Below, piece by piece: positions 55,539-64,000 of a stretch of 64,000 nucleotides of DNA. A model generated the notes under the pieces. It was not told the DNA's origin. It saw nothing but the letters and a program-made list of their open reading frames with translations, and ran no database searches. The stretch spans positions 2,838,897 to 2,902,896 of the forward strand of contig NZ_CP021376.1 of the NCBI RefSeq assembly GCF_002157875.1, given 5' to 3'. This DNA comes from Oceanisphaera avium. GTDB taxonomy: Bacteria; Pseudomonadota; Gammaproteobacteria; Enterobacterales; Aeromonadaceae. Both the position numbers and the translations under genes were made by a program. Numbering within the stretch: the stretch's first letter is position 1; each line of letters opens with the position of its first letter.

Positions 55539-56306
55539 ATGGATAAAGCCGCCCTTGAAGTTGTGGGTCTGCATAAGGATTTTGGACCGCTACAAGTATT
55601 AAAAGGCATTAACTTAACGGCTCATCAAGGCGATGTTATTTCTATTATTGGTTCATCTGGCTCTGGTAAGTCGACCTTATTGCGCTGTATTAATTTATTA
55701 GACATTCCCAGTGCCGGCGAGGTGCGTCTGCACGGTGAGCTCATTGAGATGAAGACCATGGCAAACGGCATGCGAGTGCCGAAAAATATAAAGCAAGTGG
55801 AGCGTATTCGTTCGCGCTTAGCCATGGTTTTTCAAGGTTTTAACCTTTGGAGCCACTTTACTATTTTAGAAAATATCATTGAAGTGCCGGTACAGGTGTT
55901 AAAAGTGCCAAAAAAGCAGGCCATAGACCAAGCAGCGTCGTTATTGCACAAGGTGGGGCTTTATGAAAAGCGCCACGCTTACCCTCATCATTTATCTGGC
56001 GGCCAGCAACAGCGTGCGGCCATTGCCCGCGCGCTCGCCGTAGAGCCTCAAGTCATGTTATTCGATGAGCCGACCTCGGCACTGGATCCTGAGTTAGTAG
56101 GAGAAGTGTTAGCCGTGATGCGCAGTCTCGCTGAAGAGGGGCGCACTATGTTAGTCGTAACCCATGAAATGAGCTTTGCCCGTGAAGTGTCAAATAAATT
56201 AATATTTTTACATCAAGGCACAGTAGAAGAGCAAGGTGAGCCTAAGCAGCTGTTCGCTAACCCCAACTCGGCGCGGTTTAAACAATTTATATCCAGTGTG
56301 TATTAA
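55539..56306 (+). CDS. basic amino acid ABC transporter, ATPase subunit
   Basis: A 255-residue ABC ATPase of the HisP/AotP/ArtP family. Walker A is GSSGSGKST, the signature [15 protein letters not shown] and Walker [15 protein letters not shown]; the insert [26 protein letters not shown] is typical of the polar amino acid ATPases. The ATG at 55539 follows AAGGAACAGTGAG; an extension to 55470 is not homologous. First gene of a four-gene operon with a binding protein and two permeases. Confidence 0.94.
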   Translation: MDKAALEVVGLHKDFGPLQVLKGINLTAHQGDVISIIGSSGSGKSTLLRCINLLDIPSAGEVRLHGELIEMKTMANGMRVPKNIKQVERIRSRLAMVFQGFNLWSHFTILENIIEVPVQVLKVPKKQAIDQAASLLHKVGLYEKRHAYPHHLSGGQQQRAAIARALAVEPQVMLFDEPTSALDPELVGEVLAVMRSLAEEGRTMLVVTHEMSFAREVSNKLIFLHQGTVEEQGEPKQLFANPNSARFKQFISSVY

Positions 56307-56359
56307 TGAAAGATGAGTGAACTAACAGGAAAGTCCATCGTAATTCAAGGAGTGACAGC

Positions 56360-57136
56360 ATGAAAAAATTATTCATTACCGGTGCCCTTATGGCCACTCT
56401 GATAGCGGGTACGCTCGAGGCTAAAGAGTGGAAAACCGTACGCTTTGGTATCGAAGGGGCTTACCCGCCTTTTTCTTGGACAGATGAGCAAGGGCAGTTG
56501 CAAGGCTTTGATGTGGATATTGCTAATGCCTTATGTGAGCAGATGCAAGTGCAATGCGAGTTAGTTGCTCAAGACTGGGATGGCATTATACCGGCGTTAT
56601 TAGCACGCAAATATGACGCTATTATCGCGGCCATGTCGATCACCGAACAGCGCCAGCGCACCGTTGACTTTACTCAGCCTTATGCTTTGGTTCCTAATAA
56701 GTTTGTGGCTAAAAAAGGCACAACTTTGGAGTTAAGTGAAGCAGGACTGAAAGGCAAACGAGTGGGAGTACAAATTGCCACTACCCACGATAAATACCTT
56801 AGCGAAAACTTTGGTAAGTCAGTAGCGCTAGTGCGCTATGGCACGGCAGATGAAGCGTATTTAGATCTTAAAGCGGGGCGAGTTGATTATGTCTTTTTAG
56901 ATGCCACCGCCATTGAAGAGGGGCTGCTAAATAAAGAGGGCGGTGACAAATTCGAGTTTGTTGGTCCATCTATCACAGAGGAAAAGTGGTTTGGTGAAGG
57001 TTTTGGAATTGCAGTGCGAAAGCAAGACCAAGACTTAAAAGCCAAATTAAATAGCGCTATTCAAGCACTAAGAGAAAATGGCCACTATGAAGCCATTAAT
57101 AATAAATATTTTGAGTACGACGTTTACGGTAAATAA
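56360..57136 (+). CDS. basic amino acid ABC transporter, periplasmic binding protein
   Basis: A 258-residue exported solute-binding protein of family 3 (signal MKKLFITGALMATLIAGTLEA). Family signatures: VRFGIEGAYPPFSWTDEQGQLQGFDVDIANAL, AQDWDGIIPALLARKYDAIIAAMSIT, QRQRTVDFTQPYA and KGKRVGVQIATTHDKY. The pattern QRQRTVDF with YPPFSW near the start matches arginine/lysine/ornithine/histidine-binding proteins (ArgT, HisJ, AotJ). Which amino acid it prefers is not decidable. It follows the ATPase by 53 bases. Confidence 0.93.
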   Translation: MKKLFITGALMATLIAGTLEAKEWKTVRFGIEGAYPPFSWTDEQGQLQGFDVDIANALCEQMQVQCELVAQDWDGIIPALLARKYDAIIAAMSITEQRQRTVDFTQPYALVPNKFVAKKGTTLELSEAGLKGKRVGVQIATTHDKYLSENFGKSVALVRYGTADEAYLDLKAGRVDYVFLDATAIEEGLLNKEGGDKFEFVGPSITEEKWFGEGFGIAVRKQDQDLKAKLNSAIQALRENGHYEAINNKYFEYDVYGK

Positions 57137-57186
57137 GCCGCGTTAGTGGCCACCTCAAGGGGTGGCCATGTGCAAAGGATGGCCTG

Positions 57187-57915
57187 ATGTTGGACTTAAA
57201 AGGATATGAAAGTTCGTTATTACAAGGTGCTTCGCTCACGCTCTCGGTCGCCTTGCTCTCATTAGTGTTAGCCGTCACGCTTGGCTTATTAGGCGCGTTG
57301 GCTAAGTTATCTTCTTTTCGTTTGGCTCGCTTGCTTGCCACCTTTTATACCACCGTTATCCGCGGTATCCCTGATTTAGTGTTAATGATGTTGTTGTTTT
57401 TTGGTGGGCAAGTTTTACTAAATAATGCACTTCTCATTCTTTCTGAACGGCTAACGCTGTGGTTTGGCCAAGCTAAGTGGCTAAATGTCATCCCTGAATA
57501 TATTGAACTAAGTCCATTTATTGCCGGGGTGCTGACTATCGGTTTTATCTTTGGCGCCTATATGACGGAGACGTTTCGCGGCGCTATTTTAGCCGTGGAT
57601 GCAAAAGAGCTAGAAGCGGCCCGTGCTTATGGCATGAGTCAAGCACAAGTGCTGAGGCGAATTTTATTGCCGCAAATGATGCGCCACGCCCTACCAGGTT
57701 TAGGTAATAACTGGCTAGTGCAGCTTAAAACTACCGCCTTGGTGTCTATTATTGGCCTAGATGATATGGTGCGCAAAGCCTCCCTTGCCGCCGGTGCCAC
57801 TCAATTACCTTTTACTTTTTATATGGCAGTGGCGCTCACCTTTTTATTATTTACCGCCGTGTCGAGCGGATTATTAAAATGGCTTGAGCGCCATTATTCA
57901 TTGCATCTTAAATAA
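57187..57915 (+). CDS. basic amino acid ABC transporter, permease (HisQ/AotQ type)
   Basis: A 242-residue membrane permease with five helices. The EAA loop carries EAARAYGMSQAQVLRRILLPQMMRHALPG and the usual N-terminal GASLTLSVALLSLVLAVTLGLLGAL. It follows the binding protein by 50 bases. Pairs with the second permease to form the membrane channel. Confidence 0.93.
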   Translation: MLDLKGYESSLLQGASLTLSVALLSLVLAVTLGLLGALAKLSSFRLARLLATFYTTVIRGIPDLVLMMLLFFGGQVLLNNALLILSERLTLWFGQAKWLNVIPEYIELSPFIAGVLTIGFIFGAYMTETFRGAILAVDAKELEAARAYGMSQAQVLRRILLPQMMRHALPGLGNNWLVQLKTTALVSIIGLDDMVRKASLAAGATQLPFTFYMAVALTFLLFTAVSSGLLKWLERHYSLHLK

Positions 57916-57961
57916 GCCGTCATTGTTAAAAGGCACTGATATTGACCAAGTAGAGGGTGTC

Positions 57962-58651
57962 ATGGATTTTACAATTATTGTTAATGAGTGGCCGATTTAT
58001 TGGCAAGGTTTATATACCACAGTGTGGCTAGTGGCGGTGGCGTTAGCCGTGGGCTTGGTATTGGCACTGGGCTTGGCGATGCTGCGTAACAGCCGTTATT
58101 GGTTTTTAAAATGGCCGGCGTGGAGTTTTATCTATTTTTTTCGTGGTACGCCTTTATTAGTACAATTATTTCTAATTTATTATGGCGCTGGGCAATGGGC
58201 CGGCTTAAGAGAGTCGGCGGCGTGGGCTTTGTTTAGTCAGGCGTGGTTTTGTGCCTTATTGGCTTTTACCTTAAATACTAGCGCTTATACCGCCGAAATA
58301 ATTCGCGGCGCCATTAACGCTATGCCCGCAGGCCACGTAGAAGCCGCCTATGCCTATGGCATGAGCCGTTTAACCACTATGCGGCGTATTATTTTACCTC
58401 ATTCTTTTCGCCGAGCGCTGCCGGCTTACAGCAATGAAGTGATTTTTATGCTGCACGGCTCGGCGGTCGCGGGCATTATTACGATTGTGGACTTAACCGG
58501 CGCGGCGCGAATAGTGAATTCCCGCTATTATTCGCCCTTTGAAGCATTTTTAGCCGCGGGGCTGCTCTATATGTGCCTGACTTTTATATTAGTATGGGGC
58601 TTTCGCCGCCTTGAACATCGCTGGTCTGCGCCGCTAGCGCCTCGGGATTAA
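57962..58651 (+). CDS. basic amino acid ABC transporter, permease (HisM/AotM type)
   Basis: A 229-residue permease with five helices and the EAA loop VEAAYAYGMSRLTTMRRIILPHSFRRALP. The ATG at 57962 with GAGG upstream replaces an in-frame start at 57884 that would overlap the preceding permease gene by 32 bases. Last gene of the operon, followed by a strong terminator. Confidence 0.93.
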   Translation: MDFTIIVNEWPIYWQGLYTTVWLVAVALAVGLVLALGLAMLRNSRYWFLKWPAWSFIYFFRGTPLLVQLFLIYYGAGQWAGLRESAAWALFSQAWFCALLAFTLNTSAYTAEIIRGAINAMPAGHVEAAYAYGMSRLTTMRRIILPHSFRRALPAYSNEVIFMLHGSAVAGIITIVDLTGAARIVNSRYYSPFEAFLAAGLLYMCLTFILVWGFRRLEHRWSAPLAPRD

Positions 58652-58667
58652 ATTGGATATTAAGCAT

Positions 58668-58694
58668 AAAAAAGCCGAGTTAGACTCGGCTTTT
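58668..58694. terminator. shared terminator after the ABC operon
   Basis: AAAAGCCGAGT and ACTCGGCTTTT form an 11-bp stem with loop TAG. Both sides have T or A runs, so it may stop transcription from both directions. Confidence 0.92.
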
Positions 58695-58727
58695 ATGGTT
58701 TTTTTATTGCTTTTAACGAGGCGCTTT

Positions 58728-59102
58728 TTAAGCTTTTTTCTTGCGAATACTTAAGCCAAGTTCGCGCCCGCGTAACTTAGCGTAATACATATTGCCGATA
58801 AACATGGTGCTGGCCAAGAACAACTCCACCACGGCTAACCAGCGCTCGCCCTCATCGACCCATAATAACACCCCAGCATGCAAGAAATATGGCAGCAGTA
58901 GATACACGCTCCATGCATGAGTATAGGGGTTGCCCGCAAGCATGCCTTTAATAGGGATCAGCAACCATGGCAACCAAATCACTAGCATAAACACTACGCT
59001 AAGGTGCGGCGAGGGTGAAATAAAGGCATGCCATAAAATAACCCACAGCAATAAGCCAATGTAGCCCACTAGCGCAAGTCGGCGTGCTAATAAAGTGGTC
59101 AT
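58728..59102 (-). CDS. DUF2069 membrane protein
   Basis: A 124-residue protein with four membrane helices (LALVGYIGLLLWVILW, VVFMLVIWLPWLLIP, YLLLPYFLHAGVLLW and a last one at 86-105), then a basic tail RKKKA. It matches the DUF2069 family. The gene order yfgD-DUF2069 is common in gammaproteobacteria. Its ATG shares a base with the arsC-like stop (TAATG), so the two are co-translated. Function is unknown. Confidence 0.85.
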   Translation of the reverse strand: MTTLLARRLALVGYIGLLLWVILWHAFISPSPHLSVVFMLVIWLPWLLIPIKGMLAGNPYTHAWSVYLLLPYFLHAGVLLWVDEGERWLAVVELFLASTMFIGNMYYAKLRGRELGLSIRKKKA

Positions 59103-59449
59103 TATAAAATATCCAAGACGTTTTCTGGCGGGCGACCTAAGGCGGCTTGCTCACCATTAACCACAATGGGACGCTCCAGCAGTGTAGGGTGCGCCACTAT
59201 GGCGGCAATCAGTGTTTGCTCATCCTGTTCATTGCTTATGTTTAGCTCGCTATATATGGCCTCTTTGGTGCGCATTAACTGGCGTGCTGAGCTCATATTA
59301 AGCAATGAGAGTAAGCGGCGAATATGATCTGCATCAGGCGGTGTCTCAAGATATTTGATAACCTCAGGCTCTAAACCTCGCTGCTCAAGTAAGGCCAGTG
59401 TCTCCCGACTCTTAGAACAACGAGGATTATGATAAATAGACAGACTCAT
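59102..59449 (-). CDS. yfgD: YfgD/ArsC-like arsenate reductase-family protein
   Basis: A 115-residue thioredoxin-fold protein of the ArsC glutaredoxin-dependent family: IYHNPRCSKSRETLALLEQRG holds Cys11 in the CSKSR loop, then LMRTKE, RPIVVNG and LGRPPENVL with the Arg residues that bind arsenate in ArsC. It lies close to bepA and perM as YfgD does in E. coli, favouring a YfgD orthologue rather than a dedicated arsenic detoxification gene; no ars genes are near. The ATG at 59449 is preferred to an upstream start at 59530, whose 27 extra residues do not match. Confidence 0.87.
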   Translation of the reverse strand: MSLSIYHNPRCSKSRETLALLEQRGLEPEVIKYLETPPDADHIRRLLSLLNMSSARQLMRTKEAIYSELNISNEQDEQTLIAAIVAHPTLLERPIVVNGEQAALGRPPENVLDIL

Positions 59450-59617
59450 TCTAAACTCCTGATTGGATATGATGCTGAGCATAACAGCAGGATTCAACCA
59501 CATGCAGAGGGTGAGGTAACTAAGCCCCACGCACTATGGATGGAAATAGCATGATTGTACTGTGAACATGCGCACTATGGTATAAAAGTCGCATTAACCC
59601 GCCATGAGGAGCGTAAG

Positions 59618-60079
59618 ATGAACCGGCGCCGCCACCAATTCGTGATGTTTCTAGTAGTGTTGTTCACCTTAGTAGGCTGTAAAGATAGCCCAAGCTTAAC
59701 GCTTGCCGATGGCCAGCAGCAGACCTTAAGTGACTATAAAGGTCAGTGGTTAGTGGTGAATTATTTTGCCCAGTGGTGCGCTCCTTGCTTAAGAGAGATG
59801 CCCTTATTAAATGAGTTAGCTAATCAAGATGCCCCCGCCGTCTTAGCCGTGAGTTTTGATGTGCTCTCTAGCGAAAAGCTCCAACAGTTAAGCCAGCAAT
59901 ACAAAATGACCATGCCTATTGCGGCTAAGCTAAGTGGAGATTGGCCCTTTGACTCGCCCCGTGCCTTGCCCACTACCTTATTGTTAGACCCTAAAGGCAA
60001 GTTGGTGGCAAGCCATCAAGGGGAGCTCCACCCTGAAGATATTGCTAACTGGCGAGATAAATACTGGGCTAAGCGCTAA
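59618..60079 (+). CDS. TlpA-like thioredoxin-fold lipoprotein
   Basis: A 153-residue lipoprotein with a lipobox (LVGC, Cys21), then a thioredoxin-like domain with WCAPC (Cys54 and Cys57) in NYFAQWCAPCLREMP and the cis-Pro loop ALPTTLLLDP. TlpA/ResA-like proteins reduce disulfides in the periplasm, for example in cytochrome c maturation. No ccm genes are nearby. The ATG at 59618 follows GAGGAG. It lies between the convergent or divergent yfgD and bepA genes. Confidence 0.9.
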   Translation: MNRRRHQFVMFLVVLFTLVGCKDSPSLTLADGQQQTLSDYKGQWLVVNYFAQWCAPCLREMPLLNELANQDAPAVLAVSFDVLSSEKLQQLSQQYKMTMPIAAKLSGDWPFDSPRALPTTLLLDPKGKLVASHQGELHPEDIANWRDKYWAKR

Positions 60080-60154
60080 GCCTGATAGGAGTAAAGTGAG
60101 GCGTAAAAATTAAGTGCTTCACCTTACTCTAAAATATTTACTCCTTACTTTTAA

Positions 60155-61600
60155 CTATTTCCTCAGCTCTTCCCACTCTTGTTGTTGTTGGCGCAATTGA
60201 ATAAGACGCGCGCCTAAGCGGGCGCGCTGCATACTATCTTTAGACAAGTTGGTCGCAATCTCCATTTGGTTAACGGCTAATTCGTAGCGGCCTTTAAGGG
60301 CGGCTACTTCCGCTTGGGCTTGACGAAAGGCCGACTCATTATTTAAGGGGCGATAAGCCTGGGCAAGCAGCTCCCAAGCCAAGGGGTTCTCTGAGTGTCG
60401 GCGCAAGTAATTATCTAATAGGCGCACCGCCGCTTCATGATCTCCCGCTTGTAATAAACTATCAGCCAGATTAATCATCACCACCTGATTATTAGGTAAT
60501 TGCTGCTGCGCGCTTTGTAAGCGAGCAATGGCGGCGCTGTGTTTATTTTGGGCATTATCTAAGTCGGTAAGCGCATCCAGAATAAAAATATTATTATGAT
60601 GACGAGCAGCTAAATCCTGAAGCAGAGGGCGAGCTAACTCTTCTTTATTGATCTGTAATAATGCTAACGCTTGGCCATAGCGAGCAGCATCCACTTGCCA
60701 AGCGCCTTGGTTTTTTTGGGCTTCTTGCTCAAAGAAGCGATGTAATTCACTGGCGGTGCGGCGCTGAAACCGTACCATTACTCGTGCTTTCGCCATCTGA
60801 AAATCTAAACTAGCCGGATGAGAGTGCTTAGGGTAGTCTTGCGCTCGGCTGCGCGCCTCGGCAATACGGCTGCTCGGCAAAGGGTGAGTTAACAGCATGG
60901 GCGGCGGCGCGCTGGCAAACTGATATTTATCGGCCAGTTTTTGAAAAAAGCTGGCCATGGCCCTAGGGTCAAAGCCGGCATTGCTTAATAAGCGCAGACC
61001 AATGCGATCCGCTTCAAACTCATTATCGCGGGTATAATTGATGGCGGCTTGCATCTTTAAGCCCAAAGTGGTTTGCAACGCGGCCATCCCCGCTTGTGGA
61101 TTAACCACAGCCAGTGCCACCGAGCCCACTAAGCCGGCAATGGTGAGCGGAGTACTGCGAGATTGTGCTTCTAGGTAGCGGGCAATATGGCGCTGTGTGA
61201 CGTGAGTGATTTCATGGGCCATTACAGAGGCTAATTCACTTTCGTTCTCGGCGTATAAAAAAAGCCCGGTATGTAATTGCACCACGCCACCTAAAAAGGC
61301 GCTGGCATTAATGGTGTCGTCGTTAATTAATAAGAATCGAAACGGAAAACGCACCGCATCTGCTTGTGCGACTAATTTTAGCCCTAAATCGGTGACATAT
61401 TCATTTAATACTGGGTCTTCAATTACGGGCTGGTTAGCGCGAGCAAAACGAGTAAAAGCCTGACCAAAACGCGCTTCACGCTCAATGGACATGGCACTCA
61501 CGCCAGCGGTGCCAATATCAGGCAAGCCGGTTGCACCCTGCAATGGCGCCATGATGAACAATGAAAAAACCAGAGCCAAGCTGGTCCCGCGAAGAGCCAT
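60155..61600 (-). CDS. bepA: beta-barrel assembly-enhancing protease
   Basis: BepA is a periplasmic M48 zinc protease and chaperone that supports LptD and BAM assembly or degrades misfolded proteins. This 481-residue protein (E. coli 487) has a signal peptide, the zinc motif HEITH (His129 to His133) in SVMAHEITHVTQRHIA, the third ligand in NEFEADRIGLRLL, and a C-terminal TPR region from about residue 310. It is divergent from the TusA-like and perM genes, as in E. coli where perM is its neighbour. Confidence 0.95.
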   Translation of the reverse strand: MALRGTSLALVFSLFIMAPLQGATGLPDIGTAGVSAMSIEREARFGQAFTRFARANQPVIEDPVLNEYVTDLGLKLVAQADAVRFPFRFLLINDDTINASAFLGGVVQLHTGLFLYAENESELASVMAHEITHVTQRHIARYLEAQSRSTPLTIAGLVGSVALAVVNPQAGMAALQTTLGLKMQAAINYTRDNEFEADRIGLRLLSNAGFDPRAMASFFQKLADKYQFASAPPPMLLTHPLPSSRIAEARSRAQDYPKHSHPASLDFQMAKARVMVRFQRRTASELHRFFEQEAQKNQGAWQVDAARYGQALALLQINKEELARPLLQDLAARHHNNIFILDALTDLDNAQNKHSAAIARLQSAQQQLPNNQVVMINLADSLLQAGDHEAAVRLLDNYLRRHSENPLAWELLAQAYRPLNNESAFRQAQAEVAALKGRYELAVNQMEIATNLSKDSMQRARLGARLIQLRQQQQEWEELRK

Positions 61601-61719
61601 GTTAATTACCTTGTTTTAGGGGGTGCTAATAGCAGAATACCTGCCCCTATCAGGCGTAACAAGCATTGTTTGCTAACGCCATTCAAGGGATAATTTGACG
61701 TGTTTTTAAAGGAGGCGAG

Positions 61720-61947
61720 GTGGACATTCTCGATGCTCGTGAACTGCGCTGCCCATTACCATTATTGCAGCTTAAATTATGGTTAAAAACGGCGACACCA
61801 GGCCAACAGCTGCGCCTATGTATTACTGATGCGGGATCTCGACAAGATATTCCGGTTTATTTATCGCGCATGGGACATAGCGTATTAATACAAAATGACG
61901 ACCCCCACGCGCTGACCTTACTCATTACCAAGGTAGTAAAAGGATAA
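61720..61947 (+). CDS. TusA-family sulfurtransferase
   Basis: A 75-residue protein of the TusA/SirA family with the conserved motif DARELRCPLPLLQLK (Cys10 in RCPLP), which accepts sulfur as a persulfide. The start is GTG at 61720 after AAAGGAGG. It sits six bases before the perM-like gene and is divergent from bepA. The family handles sulfur transfer for tRNA thiolation or other paths; the particular role here is not known. It is diverged from E. coli TusA. Confidence 0.9.
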   Translation: MDILDARELRCPLPLLQLKLWLKTATPGQQLRLCITDAGSRQDIPVYLSRMGHSVLIQNDDPHALTLLITKVVKG

Positions 61948-61953
61948 AATGAC

Positions 61954-63027
61954 ATGCTAGAAGTGATTAAGCATTGGTATCGGCGGCGTTTTAGCGATCC
62001 CGGTGCGGTGGCGTTGTTTTTAAGCCTGTTGTTTGGCTTTGTGGTGATGTATTTCTTAGGCCATATCTTGGCGCCTTTTTTTGCCGCCGTGGTAATCGCT
62101 TATCTATTAGACTGGCCCGTGAGTCACCTGCAGCGCTGGGGTTTTAATCGCGTTTGGGCCACGGCTCTTGTCCAATTATTATTTGTGATCTTGGTGGTGC
62201 TCTCCCTAATTAGCATAGTGCCGACCTTTTTATCGCAAACGGCTAATTTGGCGCGAGAAATTCCTAGCATGATCACTAGCACCCAAGACGCGCTGTTAAC
62301 ACTGCCAGAGCGCTACCCTGAAATTGTCGATGTGACTTTAATGCAAAGCATCCTCGATGATATGCGCAGCCGCCTACTGGGCTCAGCGAATGCGATTTTA
62401 AGTGTGTCATTTAACTCGCTAACTAATGCCGCCGTGTTAATGGTGTATGTTATTTTGGTGTCGGTATTAGTATTTTTTATGCTTAAAGATAAACAAGAGC
62501 TCATGCTCAGTAGCAGCCGTTATTTACCCCGAAATCGCGAGCTAGTGTCACGGGTGTGGCGAGAAATGAACGTGCAAATTGCTAATTATGTGCGCGGTAA
62601 AGTGATTGAAATCTTAATTGTGGGTAGCGTGAGTTATGTCACTTTTATGCTGCTTGATCTGCGCTATCCGTTATTGCTGTCGGTGTTAGTGGGTTTCTCG
62701 GTGCTGATCCCCTACATTGGCGCCGCCGCTGCCACCATACCGGTGGCCATGGTGGGTTTATTTCAATGGGGATTTACGCCGCCTTTTTTCTACGTCATGG
62801 TCGCCTACGGCATTATTCAAGCACTCGATGGCAACGTACTGGTGCCTATCTTATTTTCTGAGGCGGTTAATTTGCATCCTATCGCCATTATTGTCGCGGT
62901 ATTAGTATTTGGTGGCTTATGGGGCTTTTGGGGAGTGTTTTTTGCCATTCCTCTGGCTACCTTAGTAAAAGCGGTGGTCAATGCGTGGCCAGGTAATGAA
63001 ACGGTGCCGGCACTGGAGCATAAATAA
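61954..63027 (+). CDS. perM: AI-2E family transporter, PerM-type
   Basis: A 357-residue membrane protein of the AI-2E exporter family with about eight helices; E. coli PerM (YfgO) is 353 residues. Helices 1 and 2 contain LFLSLLFGFVVMYFLGHI and AAVVIAYLLDWPVSHLQRWG; the conserved C-terminal part has YPLLLSVLVGFSVLIPYIGAAAATIPV and VNLHPIAIIVAVLVFGGLWGFWGVFFAIPLATL. The neighbour bepA matches the E. coli order. Function of PerM is not well defined and a role in autoinducer transport is a family annotation only. Confidence 0.92.
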   Translation: MLEVIKHWYRRRFSDPGAVALFLSLLFGFVVMYFLGHILAPFFAAVVIAYLLDWPVSHLQRWGFNRVWATALVQLLFVILVVLSLISIVPTFLSQTANLAREIPSMITSTQDALLTLPERYPEIVDVTLMQSILDDMRSRLLGSANAILSVSFNSLTNAAVLMVYVILVSVLVFFMLKDKQELMLSSSRYLPRNRELVSRVWREMNVQIANYVRGKVIEILIVGSVSYVTFMLLDLRYPLLLSVLVGFSVLIPYIGAAAATIPVAMVGLFQWGFTPPFFYVMVAYGIIQALDGNVLVPILFSEAVNLHPIAIIVAVLVFGGLWGFWGVFFAIPLATLVKAVVNAWPGNETVPALEHK

Positions 63028-63094
63028 CCCTGTTGCTCAAGTGATGACAGCGAGCAGAATTACCTTATTAAATAACGTAATAAAGGATAGTTAA

Positions 63095-64000
63095 GTGCGA
63101 GAACATTTTGGCTCACGCTTTGGTTTTATTATGGCCGCCGCCGGCGCGGCCGTTGGCTTAGGAAATATTTGGGGCTTTCCGACTCAAGCGGCGAGTAATG
63201 GCGGTGGCGCTTTCTTATTAGCCTATTTAGGGTTGGTGATCTTACTGGGTTTTCCAATGCTGGTGATGGAAGTTGCCATTGGCCGATATGGTCAAGCTAA
63301 TCCAGTAGACTCGGTGCGCAAGCTTGGGCAAAAGGGGTGGCAAAAACAGCTGGCAGCCAGCGTCGGTTATTTAGGCATGTTAGTGCCTAGCTTAGTGCTG
63401 ACTTTTTATGCCATTGTGGCGGGTTGGTTGCTGGCTTTTCTAGCCGCCGCCGTGACTAATTTATTAGGCTGGCACACGGCTAGCCAGTGGTTACAAGCCT
63501 TTGGCTTAGGGCGCAATATCGTCGGCACCTTAGTGTTTTATGTCTTAACTATTTTGGTAGTACAAGCGGGTGTGCGCCAAGGGATAGAGCGCTGGTCGGC
63601 TCGCTTAATGCCGGCCTTATTTGTGCTGTTCCTATTACTGTTTTTTTATATTCTGACTCAAGAAGGAGCCATGATTGGCTTAAAGCACTACTTAGTGCCG
63701 GATTTTAGTAAGGTATTGGAGCCTAAATTGTTAGTCAGTGCCATGGGACAGGCCTTTTTCTCGCTCACCATCGGCGGCTGCTCCATGTTGATGTATGGCT
63801 CTTATTTAAATAAACAAGAAAATATTCCACGCACCGCGTTGCAAATTACTTTACTCGATACCGGCGTGGCTTTTTTAGCGGGCTTAGTCATACTGCCTGC
63901 TATGTATGTGGCCATGAATAATGGCGTCACCATTTTTGCCGAAGATGGCAGTTTATTAGACTCAGATACCTTAGTGTTTACTGTGTTGCCTGCATTATTT
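63095..64000 (+). CDS. sodium-dependent NSS/SLC6-family transporter (5' part)
   Basis: The reading frame runs from GTG at 63095, after AAAGGA, to the last base of the window, giving the first 302 codons. The sequence has the NSS signature: SRFGFIMAAAGAAVGLGNIWGFP, ASNGGGAFLLAYLGLV, FPMLVMEVAIGRYGQ, and later FFSLTIGGCSMLMYGSYL, which carries the second sodium site. The N-terminal GNIWGFP unwound region binds substrate and sodium in LeuT. Substrate is probably an amino acid, not decidable here. The remainder lies beyond the window. Confidence 0.93.
   Translation, partial: MREHFGSRFGFIMAAAGAAVGLGNIWGFPTQAASNGGGAFLLAYLGLVILLGFPMLVMEVAIGRYGQANPVDSVRKLGQKGWQKQLAASVGYLGMLVPSLVLTFYAIVAGWLLAFLAAAVTNLLGWHTASQWLQAFGLGRNIVGTLVFYVLTILVVQAGVRQGIERWSARLMPALFVLFLLLFFYILTQEGAMIGLKHYLVPDFSKVLEPKLLVSAMGQAFFSLTIGGCSMLMYGSYLNKQENIPRTALQITLLDTGVAFLAGLVILPAMYVAMNNGVTIFAEDGSLLDSDTLVFTVLPALF

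Noticed and set aside
59102..59449. Arsenic resistance locus based on ArsC
   Set aside because: No arsR, arsB or arsA neighbours; position next to bepA fits yfgD.

Overview
The window is a stretch of chromosome from a gammaproteobacterium. Protein lengths and gene order resemble E. coli and relatives (perM-bepA-yfgD, purHD, asd, ettA, ycaO). Several sets are more typical of aquatic Aeromonadales- or Oceanospirillales-like bacteria: pabA next to an ast cluster, RegB/RegA-type and CrbS/CrbR-type two-component systems, and a TonB-dependent copper receptor. An Aeromonadaceae genus such as Oceanisphaera or Oceanimonas is my best guess, made from general similarity only. Nearly all of the window is ordinary chromosome. 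I saw no tRNA, rRNA, CRISPR array, insertion sequence, prophage or plasmid gene.

Layout. 1-2.3 kb: the end of an RND efflux pump and an AT-rich, possibly acquired 2-hydroxyacid dehydrogenase that lacks the usual catalytic Arg. 2.5-7.3 kb: pabA, then astC/argD, astA and astD for arginine breakdown by succinylation; astB and astE are not here. 7.4-11.5 kb: a TonB-dependent copper receptor divergent from a RegB/RegA-type redox two-component system; the kinase gene carries a frameshift. 11.6-16.4 kb: a 3-hydroxyisobutyrate-dehydrogenase-like enzyme, HU, an unknown protein, a CbiX-type chelatase, pyruvate oxidase and a small secreted protein. 16.5-21.1 kb: purHD, divergent from a nucleobase permease. 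21.1-24.6 kb: a copper detoxification set (CopZ-like chaperone, CueR, CopA) with a clear CueR-type promoter. 24.7-31.6 kb: ChrA, entericidin, a glutaredoxin-like protein, a CitE-like lyase, flavohaemoglobin with NsrR and FNR sites, AzlCD and a small porin. 31.8-41.3 kb: EttA, TonB-ExbB-ExbD, a CBS protein, a BenE-type transporter, an RhlE-type helicase, and a ChaN/SMR/GDPD operon. 41.4-51 kb: CrbS/CrbR, an MFS transporter, a DUF3108 protein, a diguanylate cyclase split by a frameshift, a CbiM-like membrane protein and a DsbA-family protein. 51-58.7 kb: YcaO, Asd, the lysine exporter LysO and a complete basic-amino-acid ABC importer. 58.7-64 kb: DUF2069, YfgD/ArsC, a thioredoxin-like lipoprotein, BepA, a TusA-like protein, PerM and the start of an NSS sodium symporter.

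Themes. Copper handling occurs twice: uptake receptor plus RegBA, and the efflux set. Nitrogen and basic amino acids recur (ast, lysO, the ABC importer, asd). Redox and respiratory sensing is represented by RegBA, the FNR and NsrR sites, and Hmp. Two signalling genes are each interrupted by a single missing G in a G run, which could be sequence error, phase variation or real decay. I found no convincing new multi-gene system. The best leads are the RegBA/copper-receptor intergenic region, the dehydrogenase without its catalytic Arg, and the purH leader hairpin.
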